Part shown: positions 1 through 9,411 of the stretch, in pieces
How the letters are laid out: every line of letters starts with the position of its first letter
How positions within the stretch are numbered: position 1 is the stretch's first letter
Assembly (NCBI GenBank): GCA_035048815.1
Contig: JAUCBN010000020.1
Location: 5,463,501-5,527,500 of the forward strand
Length of the DNA stretch: 64,000 nt
Origin: Abelmoschus esculentus
Taxonomy: Eukaryota; Streptophyta; Magnoliopsida; Malvales; Malvaceae
Direction of reading: 5' to 3'
Position numbers and translations under genes: made by a program
Notes under the pieces: generated by a model
What the model was told of the DNA's origin: nothing
What the model saw: only the letters and a program-made list of their open reading frames with translations
Databases searched by the model: none

Positions 1-3000
1 TTAGCATGTCGCTTATTCAATTTATGCTGACCTGTGATATATCGTAAAGCCTCATGATCAGTGTGAATCACAAACTCCTTAGGCAACAAGTAATGTTTCC
101 ATGTCTCCAATGCCCGAATCAGTGCATACATCTCCTTGTCGTAGACTGGATAATTCAATGTTGCTCCACTAAGCTTTTCACTGAAGTATGCAATGGGCCT
201 TTTTTCCTGCATTAACACAGCGCCTATACCAACTCCAGAAGCATCACATTCAATTTCAAAAGTTTTATCAAAGTTAGGTAAGGCTAACACAGGTGACTTC
301 GTCAAACAATCCTTAATTTTCAAAACGGCATCTTCTTGTTCTTTACCCCATAAGAAGTTAGAATTTTTCTTAATAATCCCGGTTAAGGGTGCGGTAATAG
401 AACTGAAGTTAGGAACAAACCGACAATAGAAACTAGCTAAACCATGAAAAGATCTAACCTGAGTAATCGATGTCGGTCGTGGCCATTCCTGAATTGCCTT
501 TATCTTTTCAGGATCGACTTCAACACCCTATGCACTAACAATGTAACCAAGAAATGTAAGTTTGTCAATACAAAACACACATTTCTCTATGTTACCAAAC
601 AATCTTTCTTCTCGCAAAGTCTGCAAAACAGCTCTCAAATGTTCTACATGATCCTGCAAAGTCTTGCTATAAATTAAAATATTGTCAAAATATACAACAC
701 AAAACTTTCCAATAAAAGATCGCAGAACATGATTCATCAATCGCATAAAAGTACTAGGTGCATTAGTTAAGCCAAAAGACATTACTAACCATTCGTACAA
801 ACCTAGCTTTGTTTTGAAGGCTGTCTTCCATTCATCGCCTTCTCGCATGCGAATCTGATGATATCCACTCTTTAGGTCAATTTTGGAGAAGATGACGGCT
901 CCACAAAGCTCGTCTAACATATCATCAAGTCTAGGAATAGGATGACGATACTTAATTGTAATTTGATTCACAGCTCTACAATCTACGCACATCCTCCAAG
1001 ACCCATCTTTCTTCGGCACTAACAATATCGGAACAGCACACGGACTTAGACTCTCTCGAATATAACCCTTGTCCATCAATTCTGTCACTTGTCTTTGAAG
1101 CTCTTTTGTCTCTTCAGGGTTAGTTCGATAAGCTGGTCGATTTGGAATAGTAGCACCTGGGATAAAGTCAATCTGGTGCTCAATGCCACGAAGAGGTGGC
1201 AATCCCCTCGGTGTTTCTTCCGGAAACACATCCTTAAATTCCTGCAAAAGGGAAACAATCGATGCAGGCAAATCAGAAGGAAACTCAGCCAATAAACAAT
1301 GATCTTTATACATTAAAATAAACAAAGATTGGTGAGAGGAAAGACATTTCCTGATTTCTCGACTGCTTGCATAAACATTAATCTTTTTCTTCTCCTTTGT
1401 AGCTTCCTTACTCTTTTTCAAGCTTGCTTGGTCTTCCATCACTTGACTCGGTGTCAAAGGAGTCAAAGTAATCTTTTTACCTGCATGCATAAAAGAGTAT
1501 CGATTTGTAAAACCATCATGCATAACCTTCTTGTCATACTGCCAAGGGCGTCCCAAAAGAAGGTGAGTAGCATCCATCGACACAACATCACAAAGGACCT
1601 CGTCCTTGTAACTTCCAATCGAAAACGGTATAACAACTTGTTTTGTTACTTTAAGTTCTCCACCGTCATTCAACCATTGCAATTTGTAAGGATTCGGATG
1701 TTTTTTCGTCTTGAGACCTAACCTGTCAACCATCACTGAACTGGCAACATTAGTACAACTACCGCTATCAATAATCACAACACATACCTTATCTTGAACT
1801 TTACATCGCGTGTGAAAGATATTTTCGCGTTGTTGTTCATCCTGAACCTGTTGCACACTCAGACTACGTTTAACAACCATAATTTCCATTACCTTACCAG
1901 TCTCAGCAACTTCTAGGACATCTTCTTTATCATCTTCATCAAGGATCTCATGTGGTTCTTCTTCAGAATCTGACTCGATCTCTCCATCATCTCGCATCAA
2001 CATAACCTTATGATTAGGACACTGGCTAGCAACATGTCCTCGACCAAGGCACTTAAAACATTGAATATCTCTCAATCGTTCTTGTACCACTACTTTTTGT
2101 TTACCACGCCCATTATCAACAACGGGAGGCTTTGGTTTGCTGGACTCGCCTTGTTCTTGAATCCGAAGTGGCGCTTGTGGTGCTTGTTTCCTAGCATGGT
2201 TAGGGGTATACAATGGATTCGTAAAAGATTTAAATGGAGTAGTATTACCTCGATTAGAACTTTTCTACGTTGTTGTCGCTCAATTTTCATCGCCATATGC
2301 ACCATGTCATCCAATTCGACATAATGCTGCAATTCGACAACGTTAGCAATTTCAGAATTCAAACCTGCCATAAACCGAGCCATAGTTGCTTCACGATCCT
2401 CAACTATGTTCTCACGCATCATGGACATCTCCATTTCCTTGAAATAGTCCTCGACACTCCTATTGCCCTATTTCAAAGTTTGTAATTTCTGAAATAAATC
2501 ACGATGATAGTGAGAAGGAACAAACCGTTTTCGCATGATATGCTTCATTTCGTCCCATGTTCTCACTGGTCCTTCACCCGCACGTCGTCGACTAACCAGT
2601 AATTGATCCCACCACAACAGTGCATAGTCAACAAACTCCAAAGTTGCTAGACGTACTTTCTTTTGTTCCGAGTAATTGTAACACTCGAAAACGTGTTCAA
2701 CCTTACTTTCCCATGTCAGATAAGCATCTGGATCTGAACGTCCCTGAAAAGAAGGTATAGCAACTTTTATGTTAGAAATATTATCATCAACTACACGTCC
2801 TGGTCGTTGATTCATCCGTGGTGATTGTTCAACGTCATTTTCATCATGATTCTCATTATGGACAGATTGGGAACCACCCCCCATCTATCTTGTCCAAACG
2901 AGACTGCAAGGACTCTAATGCATTCTCTAATAGATGTTGCATAGTACGTGTAAAAGCCTGCATTTGCAAATCTGGTGTCTGGTCTCCACCATGACTACGA

Positions 3001-3017
3001 TCATTTGACTCTGTCAT
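1..3017 (-). pseudogene. gag-pol pseudogene (gag, protease, RT, part of RNase H)
   Basis: The gag ATG is at 3017 (MTESNDRSHG), matched by the start in the intact relative at 37521. Order: gag capsid-like region (about 2800-2260), CCHC knuckle CFKCLGRGHVASQC (about 2065-2020), aspartic protease with IIDSGSCTN (about 1770), RT (about 1250-540), then RNase H to the window edge. Breaks: a frameshift near 2870-2885, a stop at 2468 where relatives have Gln, a frameshift near 2260 after the RRK tract, and a stop at 528-530 where relatives have Gln in AQGVEVDPEK. The RT active site reads YFDNI instead of YFDDI, so a catalytic Asp is lost. Protease motif and knuckle remain recognisable. All three base changes (two stops and the Asp to Asn) fit C-to-T or G-to-A transitions. 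Identification to Ty3/gypsy is firm. Confidence 0.95.
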
Positions 3018-3753
3018 ATTAAAACAAAAGAAAACACAAAGAAGCACAAATAACAAGTTAAGTAAAACAAAAATAAATGTCCTCACTGCACACTCACAAA
3101 ACCTCTCGGTTTTCACTCCAAAGAAAAATGTGCACTCAAAATGTAACACTCAGCGCTCGTGTTTCACTCAGGAGAATGCTTGAATGACTCTTTTTGTCTC
3201 CCCTTCTGTTCTCACAACACTCAGTGCCTTTTTCCCTCACAATTTCTCAATTTTCAGTTCTTTAAAGGACTAAACCAACGTTTTCAAACCTGTTACAAAT
3301 GTGTTACTAACAAGAAACACAAATAAGGAAAAACGAAGATAAAACAAAGAAGAAAAAAAAGAAACAAAAGTAAAAGGGATGGAAATTGACAAAAGGAAAT
3401 AAAAAGATGGAAATGTAATTCTTACTACAAGGAAGTGCTTTACAACGCTCCTATCACCGAACAAACAAGAACAATTTGTTTCGGTTGATTTCCAAGCACT
3501 TCGAATCACATAGTAGAAGAACTTGTACATTCATCTTGATTTTACAATAGGAATACACTTTTTTTTTCAATTTCTTTGCAATATTTGAATCTGATTTTTT
3601 TTATTTTTTTATTTTCTATTTTTTTTCTATTTTTTTGACTTTGACTTTTTTTAGTCAAACTTTGACTTTTTTTTGAATTTTTTGAAATTTATTTTTTTTT
3701 GTATTTTTCTTTTATACTAAATTGCAGAAAAAGTACAAGAAATAGGAACCTAA
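3018..3753 (-). other. 5' leader of the A1 element
   Basis: This is the untranslated stretch between the primer site and the gag ATG. No coding capacity is supported. The part next to the primer site (about 3540-3720) is a run of A and G on the element strand, with repeated AAAGTCAAA words. The same arrangement lies at 37900-38228 in the A2 element. Its location fits an RNA packaging or dimerisation region, which is inference. Confidence 0.6.
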
Positions 3754-3766
3754 GCTCTGATTACCA
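3754..3766 (-). promoter_or_regulatory. Primer binding site, tRNA-iMet type
   Basis: On the minus strand this reads TGGTAATCAGAGC, two bases inside the LTR end. It differs from the usual plant initiator-Met site TGGTATCAGAGC by one inserted A. The A2 element at 38229-38242 has the same inserted A, so it is a family trait and not decay. Confidence 0.85.
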
Positions 3767-3768
3767 TA

Positions 3769-4822
3769 TGATACGAGGTAGCCTGTCGAAACGGACTTTC
3801 TTCGTAAGTTGCGGATCTAGGAATGTTGTAAGCAAGTTCCTGCAAAAGAAAAACATAAACAGTTAAGTGTTTACACTGATTACCTATATAGGAAATAAGT
3901 ATAATAATTTGGGCGTTTAAAGAGAAATTTTACATTGTTTACCTACATAGGAAAACAATGAAGTAAAATAAGACGAAAAATGAAAGAGATAAGAAAAGGA
4001 CAGAAAGTTGCTGGATCGAATTGGACACGCTAAACTCGAAAGAACCTGCACAATATACTGAGCAAACCCGAATCGAATCTGTTTAACGTCAAAAGGACTT
4101 GGACCCTCTAGATAGCAATCTAGGAACCCGAAGTATCAAGAATTTGACAATCAAAAATAAGTTTGAATGTCAGAAAAGTTCTAAAAAGAACCAAATAAGA
4201 GAAAAACTCTCAAATATAAATTTTATTCAAAGTGTGTGTATGTATCCTTGTCTTTACAAAAATTTCAGAATATATAGGAGAATGAAGGAGTTGGCCGAAT
4301 TTGAATACTTGGCTGAAATTAAATTCAAATGCTTAATAACTTGCATCTAGGCTCCATTCATATCAGCCACATGTTTGGGCTCATAAAACACATTAAACAT
4401 GTGTTAGTTAATTGTTTGAATTTGAATGAGAAACCCCTCATCCTTATCCTTTGTTGCCGTCCATCATTCCAAAAGAAGGACTGTGTTTTGCCTGCTCTTA
4501 CACTGGCACACCTCTGTTTACCTATGTTGGAAAACAGTACAAGAATCCATTTCGTAACTCACTGGTACACCTCTGTTTACTTAATAGCATTTATACATAC
4601 TTAAACATATATAATAAGTAGTATAGTCTAATATGTCACATATCAGCATGCAACACATTATAAAGCCTATGTTCTAAGGCACAAACATTATCGAATGAAT
4701 CTGGAATTGAAGCACAAGTAAGGAAAAGTACTTCCCTGAATTTCTTTGCCTTAGAACGAGTAATAGGTCCTTGTGGCAAGACCTCCAGATCATATTGTGC
4801 TTGCATTGATGTGCTCACATCA
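3769..4822 (-). repeat. 5' LTR of the A1 element (1054 bp)
   Basis: The LTR runs from TGATGTGAGC to CCTCGTATCA on the minus strand. The first 190 bp hold an open frame (4636-4818) that includes GPITRSKAKKF. It is the LTR-encoded tail of pol, orphaned here in the 5' LTR. A TATATAG box is at about 4271-4277. Short TTCCTATATAGGTAA-like motifs occur near 3882 and 3937. Part of a 59-bp repeat is at 4500-4590; the homologous LTR at 62480-63890 has three copies, and that accounts for part of the length difference. Confidence 0.92.
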
Positions 4823-4968
4823 TAAGAGTTTCATTTTGCTTGGCGAGGTTGATCACCGTCAACCGCCGCCGGAGAGTTTTTTCCGCTGCTCATCCCAGCT
4901 TTCCCAGTAGAAGCATTAGTCAAAGGACGAGGTCTCTTTGTTATGTAACCCACAATAGAAGGTGGTGC
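4823..4968 (-). pseudogene. Second copy of a LINE ORF1 tail plus the first codons of ORF2
   Basis: The minus-strand translation ends with the segment SSGKNSPAAVDGDQPRQAK followed by a TGA stop. It is a diverged copy of the ORF1 C-terminus at 5507-5620 (SSTKNSPAEVDADQPRRAK). As in that copy, the stop overlaps an ATG (ATGA), here beginning ATGAAACTCTTA. The A1 LTR cuts in 12 bp later. It could be a second LINE insertion or an internal duplication of the same LINE. Confidence 0.7.
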
Positions 4969-5045
4969 TTGCTCCCTATCTCTACTCGAAATTCGATATA
5001 GAATTAAGGAAAGAGAGAATACACCATAAGATGTATAGGTTAAGA

Positions 5046-5060
5046 TCCCAATCAAGGGTG
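5046..5060 (-). repeat. Hairpin motif copy, CACCCTTGATTGGGA
   Basis: On the minus strand this is a short palindrome (CCCTTGATTGGG). It matches the first half of the paired-hairpin module found at 5131-5169, 8560-8601 and 8993-9034. The second, AACACC-type half is not evident here. Confidence 0.5.
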
Positions 5061-5130
5061 GTATAATGAAAAATAAAGAAATATTTTGGTTAAGGCCCGG
5101 ATAGCAATATTGATTATAAAAGAGGGCAAG

Positions 5131-5169
5131 ACACTATAAAAAGTGTTAGAAAAAAACCCTTTGAAGGGT
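5131..5169 (-). repeat. Paired-hairpin module copy
   Basis: On the minus strand, ACCCTTCAAAGGGT is followed after a short T-rich spacer by AACACTTTTTATAGTGT. Both halves are near-perfect palindromes. The order and the flanking CCACCC match the other copies. Confidence 0.65.
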
Positions 5170-5407
5170 GGCATATAAATAGAAGCATAGTTGACGCGAG
5201 TGAGTATCCTTGGCAGAAAAATTAACACAAAGGTATCAATAAGGATAAAGAAGAAAGGAGAAAAAACAATAATATAACATAAAGAGTAAAAAAACAAGAC
5301 AGAAAAGGTATTATTATTCCATATAGAAGAAAGATATGAATATAAAGACCTAAGAACTAAGGCTCTGAAGCCACATATTCCTAAGAAACTGAAATACATA
5401 GAATAGA

Positions 5408-5510
5408 GAAAAATAAGAAAAGCGGCATCATGCTGAGAGACAGCATGTTGCAAAACAGGAACTACTTGGGTATTGCCATAACCCTGACAGTTCCAACAAA
5501 AGATTATCAT
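5408..5510 (-). pseudogene. LINE ORF2 start (endonuclease N-terminus), truncated
   Basis: The ATG at 5510 overlaps the ORF1 stop (ATGA). The translation begins MIIFCWNCQGYGNTQ and stays convincing for about 34 residues. FCWNCxGxGN is the usual start of the APE-type endonuclease of plant L1-like LINE ORF2. After about 5408 the frame stays open to 5052 but no longer resembles endonuclease. The rest of ORF2, including its RT, is absent. Confidence 0.75.
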
Positions 5511-6871
5511 TTCGCTCGGCGGGGTTGATCCGCATCAACCTCCGCCGGAGAGTTTTTTGTGCTGCTCATCTCAGCCTTTTCAGTAGAAGCCTTGCCTGGT
5601 GGTCTTGCCCTTTTAGGCTTGTTACCCTCATCAGAAGGCGGAGTTTGCTTGGTTCCTCGGCTCAGAGTAGGATGGACAACACGGTTTGTAGATGGTGCAT
5701 TATTAATCCAATCGATAGCCTCTTGGAAAGCTTGATCATTGTCAAGGTTAGCCTCCAAGTCTTGGAGTTCGGGCTCCAGTAAGCTCACCTCCCCGGTGTC
5801 TTCATTAGTCTTTTACCTTGTAGTAATATTAGAACCATGACCTGGAAGAACTATTTGCAATGGAGGGCACCGACGAGCAGATAATCTACTAGCAACGGTT
5901 GGAAGAAGACGGGGGCCTTTGAGAGTAGTTTGTAACAAAGTCGTTACTTGGCAGTGATTCCAGATCATTAACTGGAGGAGATGGCATAGGGGCTTTACCT
6001 TTGTCAATGGCTTTACCTTTGTCATTGGAGTTTGAAGTTTGAGAGGAAGTTGGCGTTGGCTTAGCGTCGGGGGGAGCATTGTTAATGTAGCGAATACGAC
6101 CTTTTTGTGAAGGTTGTGCATCCTTCTTTTTAGGAACATATCGAAGCCAGTCTCCATATTGGAGATGTTCGGGTCGAGCCTCGATCGGAATAGGACAGAA
6201 CTCCGTAGAGTGGCCAACTCTACCGCAAACATGACAGATAGTAGGAAGACGTTCGTATTGAAGCATGCAGAACCTTTTGGAAGGCCCCCCGCCAATAGCA
6301 ACACATCGCCTAATTGGTTTGGTGGCATCTAAGATTAACCCAACACGGAGGTAGTCAATCATATTGAAATCAATTTTCCTTGTATCAATTTTTGTTACCG
6401 TTCCAATTATGGTCCCAAGTGATTCTCCAGTGTTGTGGGCAGACTCCTCGGAAGCAAGAAGGATTGGGGGATATTATAGATACGTACCCAAATATTCATC
6501 GTTGTAAAAGAGTGCTCATCAATGCTGATAGTAGGATTATATTGCACGAGAGCTAACCATTTATCCTTGTAAGTCCAAGGTCCCCTAGCTAGGATATCCT
6601 CCTTAGTATTCGCATCTTTGAACCGGATAAAGAATAGATGTTGCTTCACAATTCGCATTGAAATTACTTTTGCTGGAGTCCAAATTCCAGTGAAGGCTTT
6701 AACAATCACTTGGTCATCGATTTCCTTAGATGTTCTAAGATTTCCAAGCAAGGTGGATTGTGTTTCCTCTTCAGAAGTTACCCAAGAAATACTTGGTTGA
6801 AAGACAGCAACTTGTTCATCCTCAGTGAACTGGAAGTTTTTAAGTTGTTGAAGAAAGGCTTTGGAATCCAT
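5507..6871 (-). pseudogene. LINE ORF1 (DUF4283 and CCHC knuckle), frameshifted
   Basis: ORF1 of a plant L1-like LINE encodes an RNA-binding chaperone. The start is MDSKAFLQQLKNF at 6871. Residues about 20-140 resemble DUF4283 (for example ILARGPWTYKDKWLALVQY). The frame breaks near 6400 and resumes as MIDYLRVGLILDATKP with zinc knuckle CHVCGRVGHSTEFC (about 6240-6200). A low-complexity Ser/Pro/Lys tail follows, with another shift between about 5790 and 5890. The last part, from 5788, ends at TGA 5507, overlapping the ORF2 ATG. Total length is about 450 codons, normal for the family. Multiple breaks make it a pseudogene. Confidence 0.85.
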
Positions 6872-7375
6872 TGAGAATTGGATGATGAAAGAAAAAGAAA
6901 AGCTGGGAGCAAAAAATAGTATTAGATGTGTGGTAGCTAGGGTAGATGAGGAGATATGAGAGGGATGGGAGATTATATATAGGAGTGAATGTAGAGTTTG
7001 AGTCTTATGTGGATCATGATAACAATATACTATGAAAAGGGTTGTAGGAATTTTTGAACGAATGAAATACTTTTTAATATGAGAAGTAAGATAAGCTAAT
7101 GTTAAAGGTGACTGGGCAATAGAGGAGGATAAGGATTAAAAGAATAGAGACCTTGAAGATAGCATGGAGGAGAAGTTTTATGATAAACAAACTCTTTCGA
7201 AGTGTGGATGGGAGACCTTATAAGTATTGAAGTAGAAGTATTATATGCAGTATATATAGACCAAGAATGAGACAATGCCAAAATAGATGATAGGCCGATA
7301 GAAAAGCATGAGAGTTTCGATTTGTGCATATGCAGTGGAACTTGCAACGCAAGATGGAGATGGAAGATTATACAT

Positions 7376-7440
7376 ACACCAATAAAGGTGTTGGAGAAGA
7401 TTACACCAAAAAAGGTGTTGGAATAATCCCGTGGAAGGGT
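7376..7440 (-). repeat. Paired-hairpin module copy with a duplicated second half
   Basis: On the minus strand the order is ACCCTTCCACGGG, then AACACCTTTTTTGGTGT, then AACACCTTTATTGGTGT. The last two are perfect palindromes with A/T loops. This copy shows the second hairpin doubled in tandem. Confidence 0.7.
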
Positions 7441-8559
7441 AACACAAAGAATAGTAGAATCATAACAAAAGAAAACAGATTGAAATAGTAATATAGCAAA
7501 GTTAAACATAGTAGCATGAAAATAGTGTTTAAATTCTATGAGAATAAAAAACTTACTTACTTGTCGACCAAGAAGCCTATGAATGTTCCATCGACCATCC
7601 AACATCCGATGCCGAACGTCATCCAAGCAGATCATGTACCGATGCTGCATGCCGCATTGATAACGTTGACGTATCCAGGGTAGATTCAAGATCAGTAGTA
7701 GCAGATCTTCATATTGCTTGCTCAAGGATCTATCGGAGCTGGTTTTTAAAAGCCAGACTTCAAGTAGCTGAAACCAAATTAACCTTCTTGATAAAGCAGG
7801 AAGCATAAACAAACAAAACAAATATAGATTAAAACTTGGAATAGGTTGTGATTTAATTCGGCCTGGATGCGTTGAACAACGAGGAGAACTAAGCGAGAGA
7901 TCACGTAGAATAGGGAAGAATAAAGATCGATAGCCGCAAAAAGAAGCGGACTGCTGTCCAAAGCATCCATAGAACATCAAGGTATTGGTGTTAAACGATG
8001 GTAAAAAGAAAGCAAATCTGAAACGGTGGCTGGTATTGTGGTGAAACGTTCTAACCAAACTAAGAAACAACAAGCATTCATAGTCAGGAAGCAGGACTTG
8101 AAAAAAAGAAAAGTTCTTGAAAAAAAGATAACAAAGAAACGTAGAGAATAATAAGAGGAGAAAGACGTGTTGTGGAAGGGAAGAGTTTGGTGGGATCGGA
8201 GATATTGCTTCCTTCGCCAGAAAAGTTTGGTGGTGTCAGCCGATCAAGGGCGATAACAAGATTCCCAGCGGTGCTAGTTGGATTCTGCTAGGTAGCGTAT
8301 AGATCATAATTCGACAGTATAATGGGAGAGTAAATAAATATATTAAAAGATACAAATTCAAATACACCAAGGAATAGGAGTTTGAGAAGGATTCCAGGTC
8401 CTCCCAGGAAGAACATTCATAACACACTTTTCTTGCATGAGGACTTCGAGCCAGACACGGGAGATCAAAGGTGATCGTCAGTGTTACCGCTCTTTGAAAT
8501 AACAGTATCGATTGATAACTCCCTAAAAAGAAAATCTCAACAGATTGAATAGATAATAG

Positions 8560-8601
8560 ACCACCAATGACGGTGTTGGTAAAGTCCCTGATTAAGGGTG
8601 G
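8560..8601 (-). repeat. Paired-hairpin module copy
   Basis: On the minus strand, CCACCCTTAATCAGGGA is followed by ACCAACACCGTCATTGGTGG, separated by about 4 bases. It is the clearest example of the two-hairpin arrangement. Confidence 0.7.
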
Positions 8602-8992
8602 TAAATAATCATCGTTGCAATGGAGGAAGGAGTTCGGACAAACATGATCGGCTGATAGGGGATCAGTAGGGGAAGCTGTGCACCGTCGGGTCTGCATGTG
8701 ATCGTTTGGATCAATCTTAGTCTTCTCTGGATCAAGATCAAGGGGAAAAGAAAAACAAGCTTTAATGGATTGATACTTATAGATAGAAAGGTCAAAACAA
8801 GATATAATCAGAAGGAATAAACTAGTGTATAAGAAAAAAACCCGACTTAACTTGGATGGCATAAACAACTGGCTCCTGGATCCCTTCTCTCCTAAGACGG
8901 TGGATGATGGTATGCAGCTCATGGCGGTGGTGAATCCAAGGTCGATCTCCATAGCAGAAAGGATCGCCGCATTGTTGTTAGATTGGTAATGG

Positions 8993-9034
8993 ACACGATT
9001 AAGTGTGTTGGTGATAAAACACCCTAATAAGGGT
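8993..9034 (-). repeat. Paired-hairpin module copy
   Basis: On the minus strand, ACCCTTATTAGGGT is followed by ACCAACACACTTAATCGTGT. It has the same order and spacing as the copy at 8560-8601. Confidence 0.65.
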
Positions 9035-9411
9035 TGGAATTTGATCAAGAACAAAACATTCATGGCAAAGATGAAGCAAATCGTAGAATAAGTAAAACAT
9101 AAATTCGACGGTTTCCATGAAAAGAAATCTGGATAAGTAAAAGAACTGTAAAAGTTGTAGCAAGACAAATAAAGATAACAAGATCTATAGAAAAATAGTG
9201 ATACATACCAGCCAAACGCGAGTGGTCTGTACGAGCAAATGCTTGAATCTTCCTCTCCCCGACTGGAGATGGATGGCGTCATGGTGAAGAAAATAGTGAT
9301 GATCTCCAAAAAGATAAAGGAGAAGGGAAGACGTAGGAGAAGGAAAGGCATGAAGAAAGGTGAGGGCGAGAGAGAAAGGGAGAAAGGGAGAGGAGAGAAA
9401 ACAAACACCTA

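Larger units (their letters stand above)
1..4822 (-). mobile_element. Family A1 Ty3/gypsy LTR retrotransposon, 5' part
   Basis: This minus-strand element has its 5' LTR at 3769-4822, a primer site, a leader, gag and pol, and it leaves the window inside RNase H at position 1, so its 3' LTR is not visible. The 5' LTR edge is sharp: the LTR begins TGATGTGAGC and abuts LINE-derived sequence at 4823. The element interrupted a LINE ORF2 about 12 bp after its start codon. The target duplication cannot be confirmed without the other end. Proteins resemble those of the element at 31539-39809 along their length, but the LTR is different (1054 against 1565 bp), so I treat them as two subfamilies. It matches closely the plus-strand fragment at 59996-63890. 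The coding region is dead, so it could move only with help in trans. Confidence 0.93.
4969..5407 (-). other. Unclassified AT-rich stretch between two LINE segments
   Basis: No coding sequence is supported. On the minus strand this separates the truncated ORF2 start (5408-5510) from the second ORF1 tail (4823-4968). It contains two of the small paired palindromes listed separately (5046-5060 and 5131-5169). Its base composition resembles 6872-9411, so it may be the same kind of sequence. Confidence 0.45.
6872..9411 (-). other. Unclassified region upstream of LINE ORF1, with hairpin modules and splice-like sites
   Basis: I do not recognise a protein here. On the minus strand it begins with a pyrimidine-rich tract (about 9400-9320), like a plant 5' leader. 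It then alternates GC-richer blocks (about 9300-9220, 8990-8830, 8730-8610, 7720-7560) with T-rich blocks that look intronic. Donor-like sites include GTATGTATC after about 9218 and AAGTAAGTAAG near 7558. The T-rich blocks end in paired-hairpin modules. A frame stays open across 8236-9408, but its product is low in complexity. It could be a chimeric host transcript, a LINE 5' region, or a decayed gene. Confidence 0.4.

Noticed and set aside
8236..9408. 390-codon minus-strand ORF as a host gene
   Set aside because: The product is low in complexity and shifts in character at splice-like sites. I see no known domain, so I describe the region without calling a CDS.
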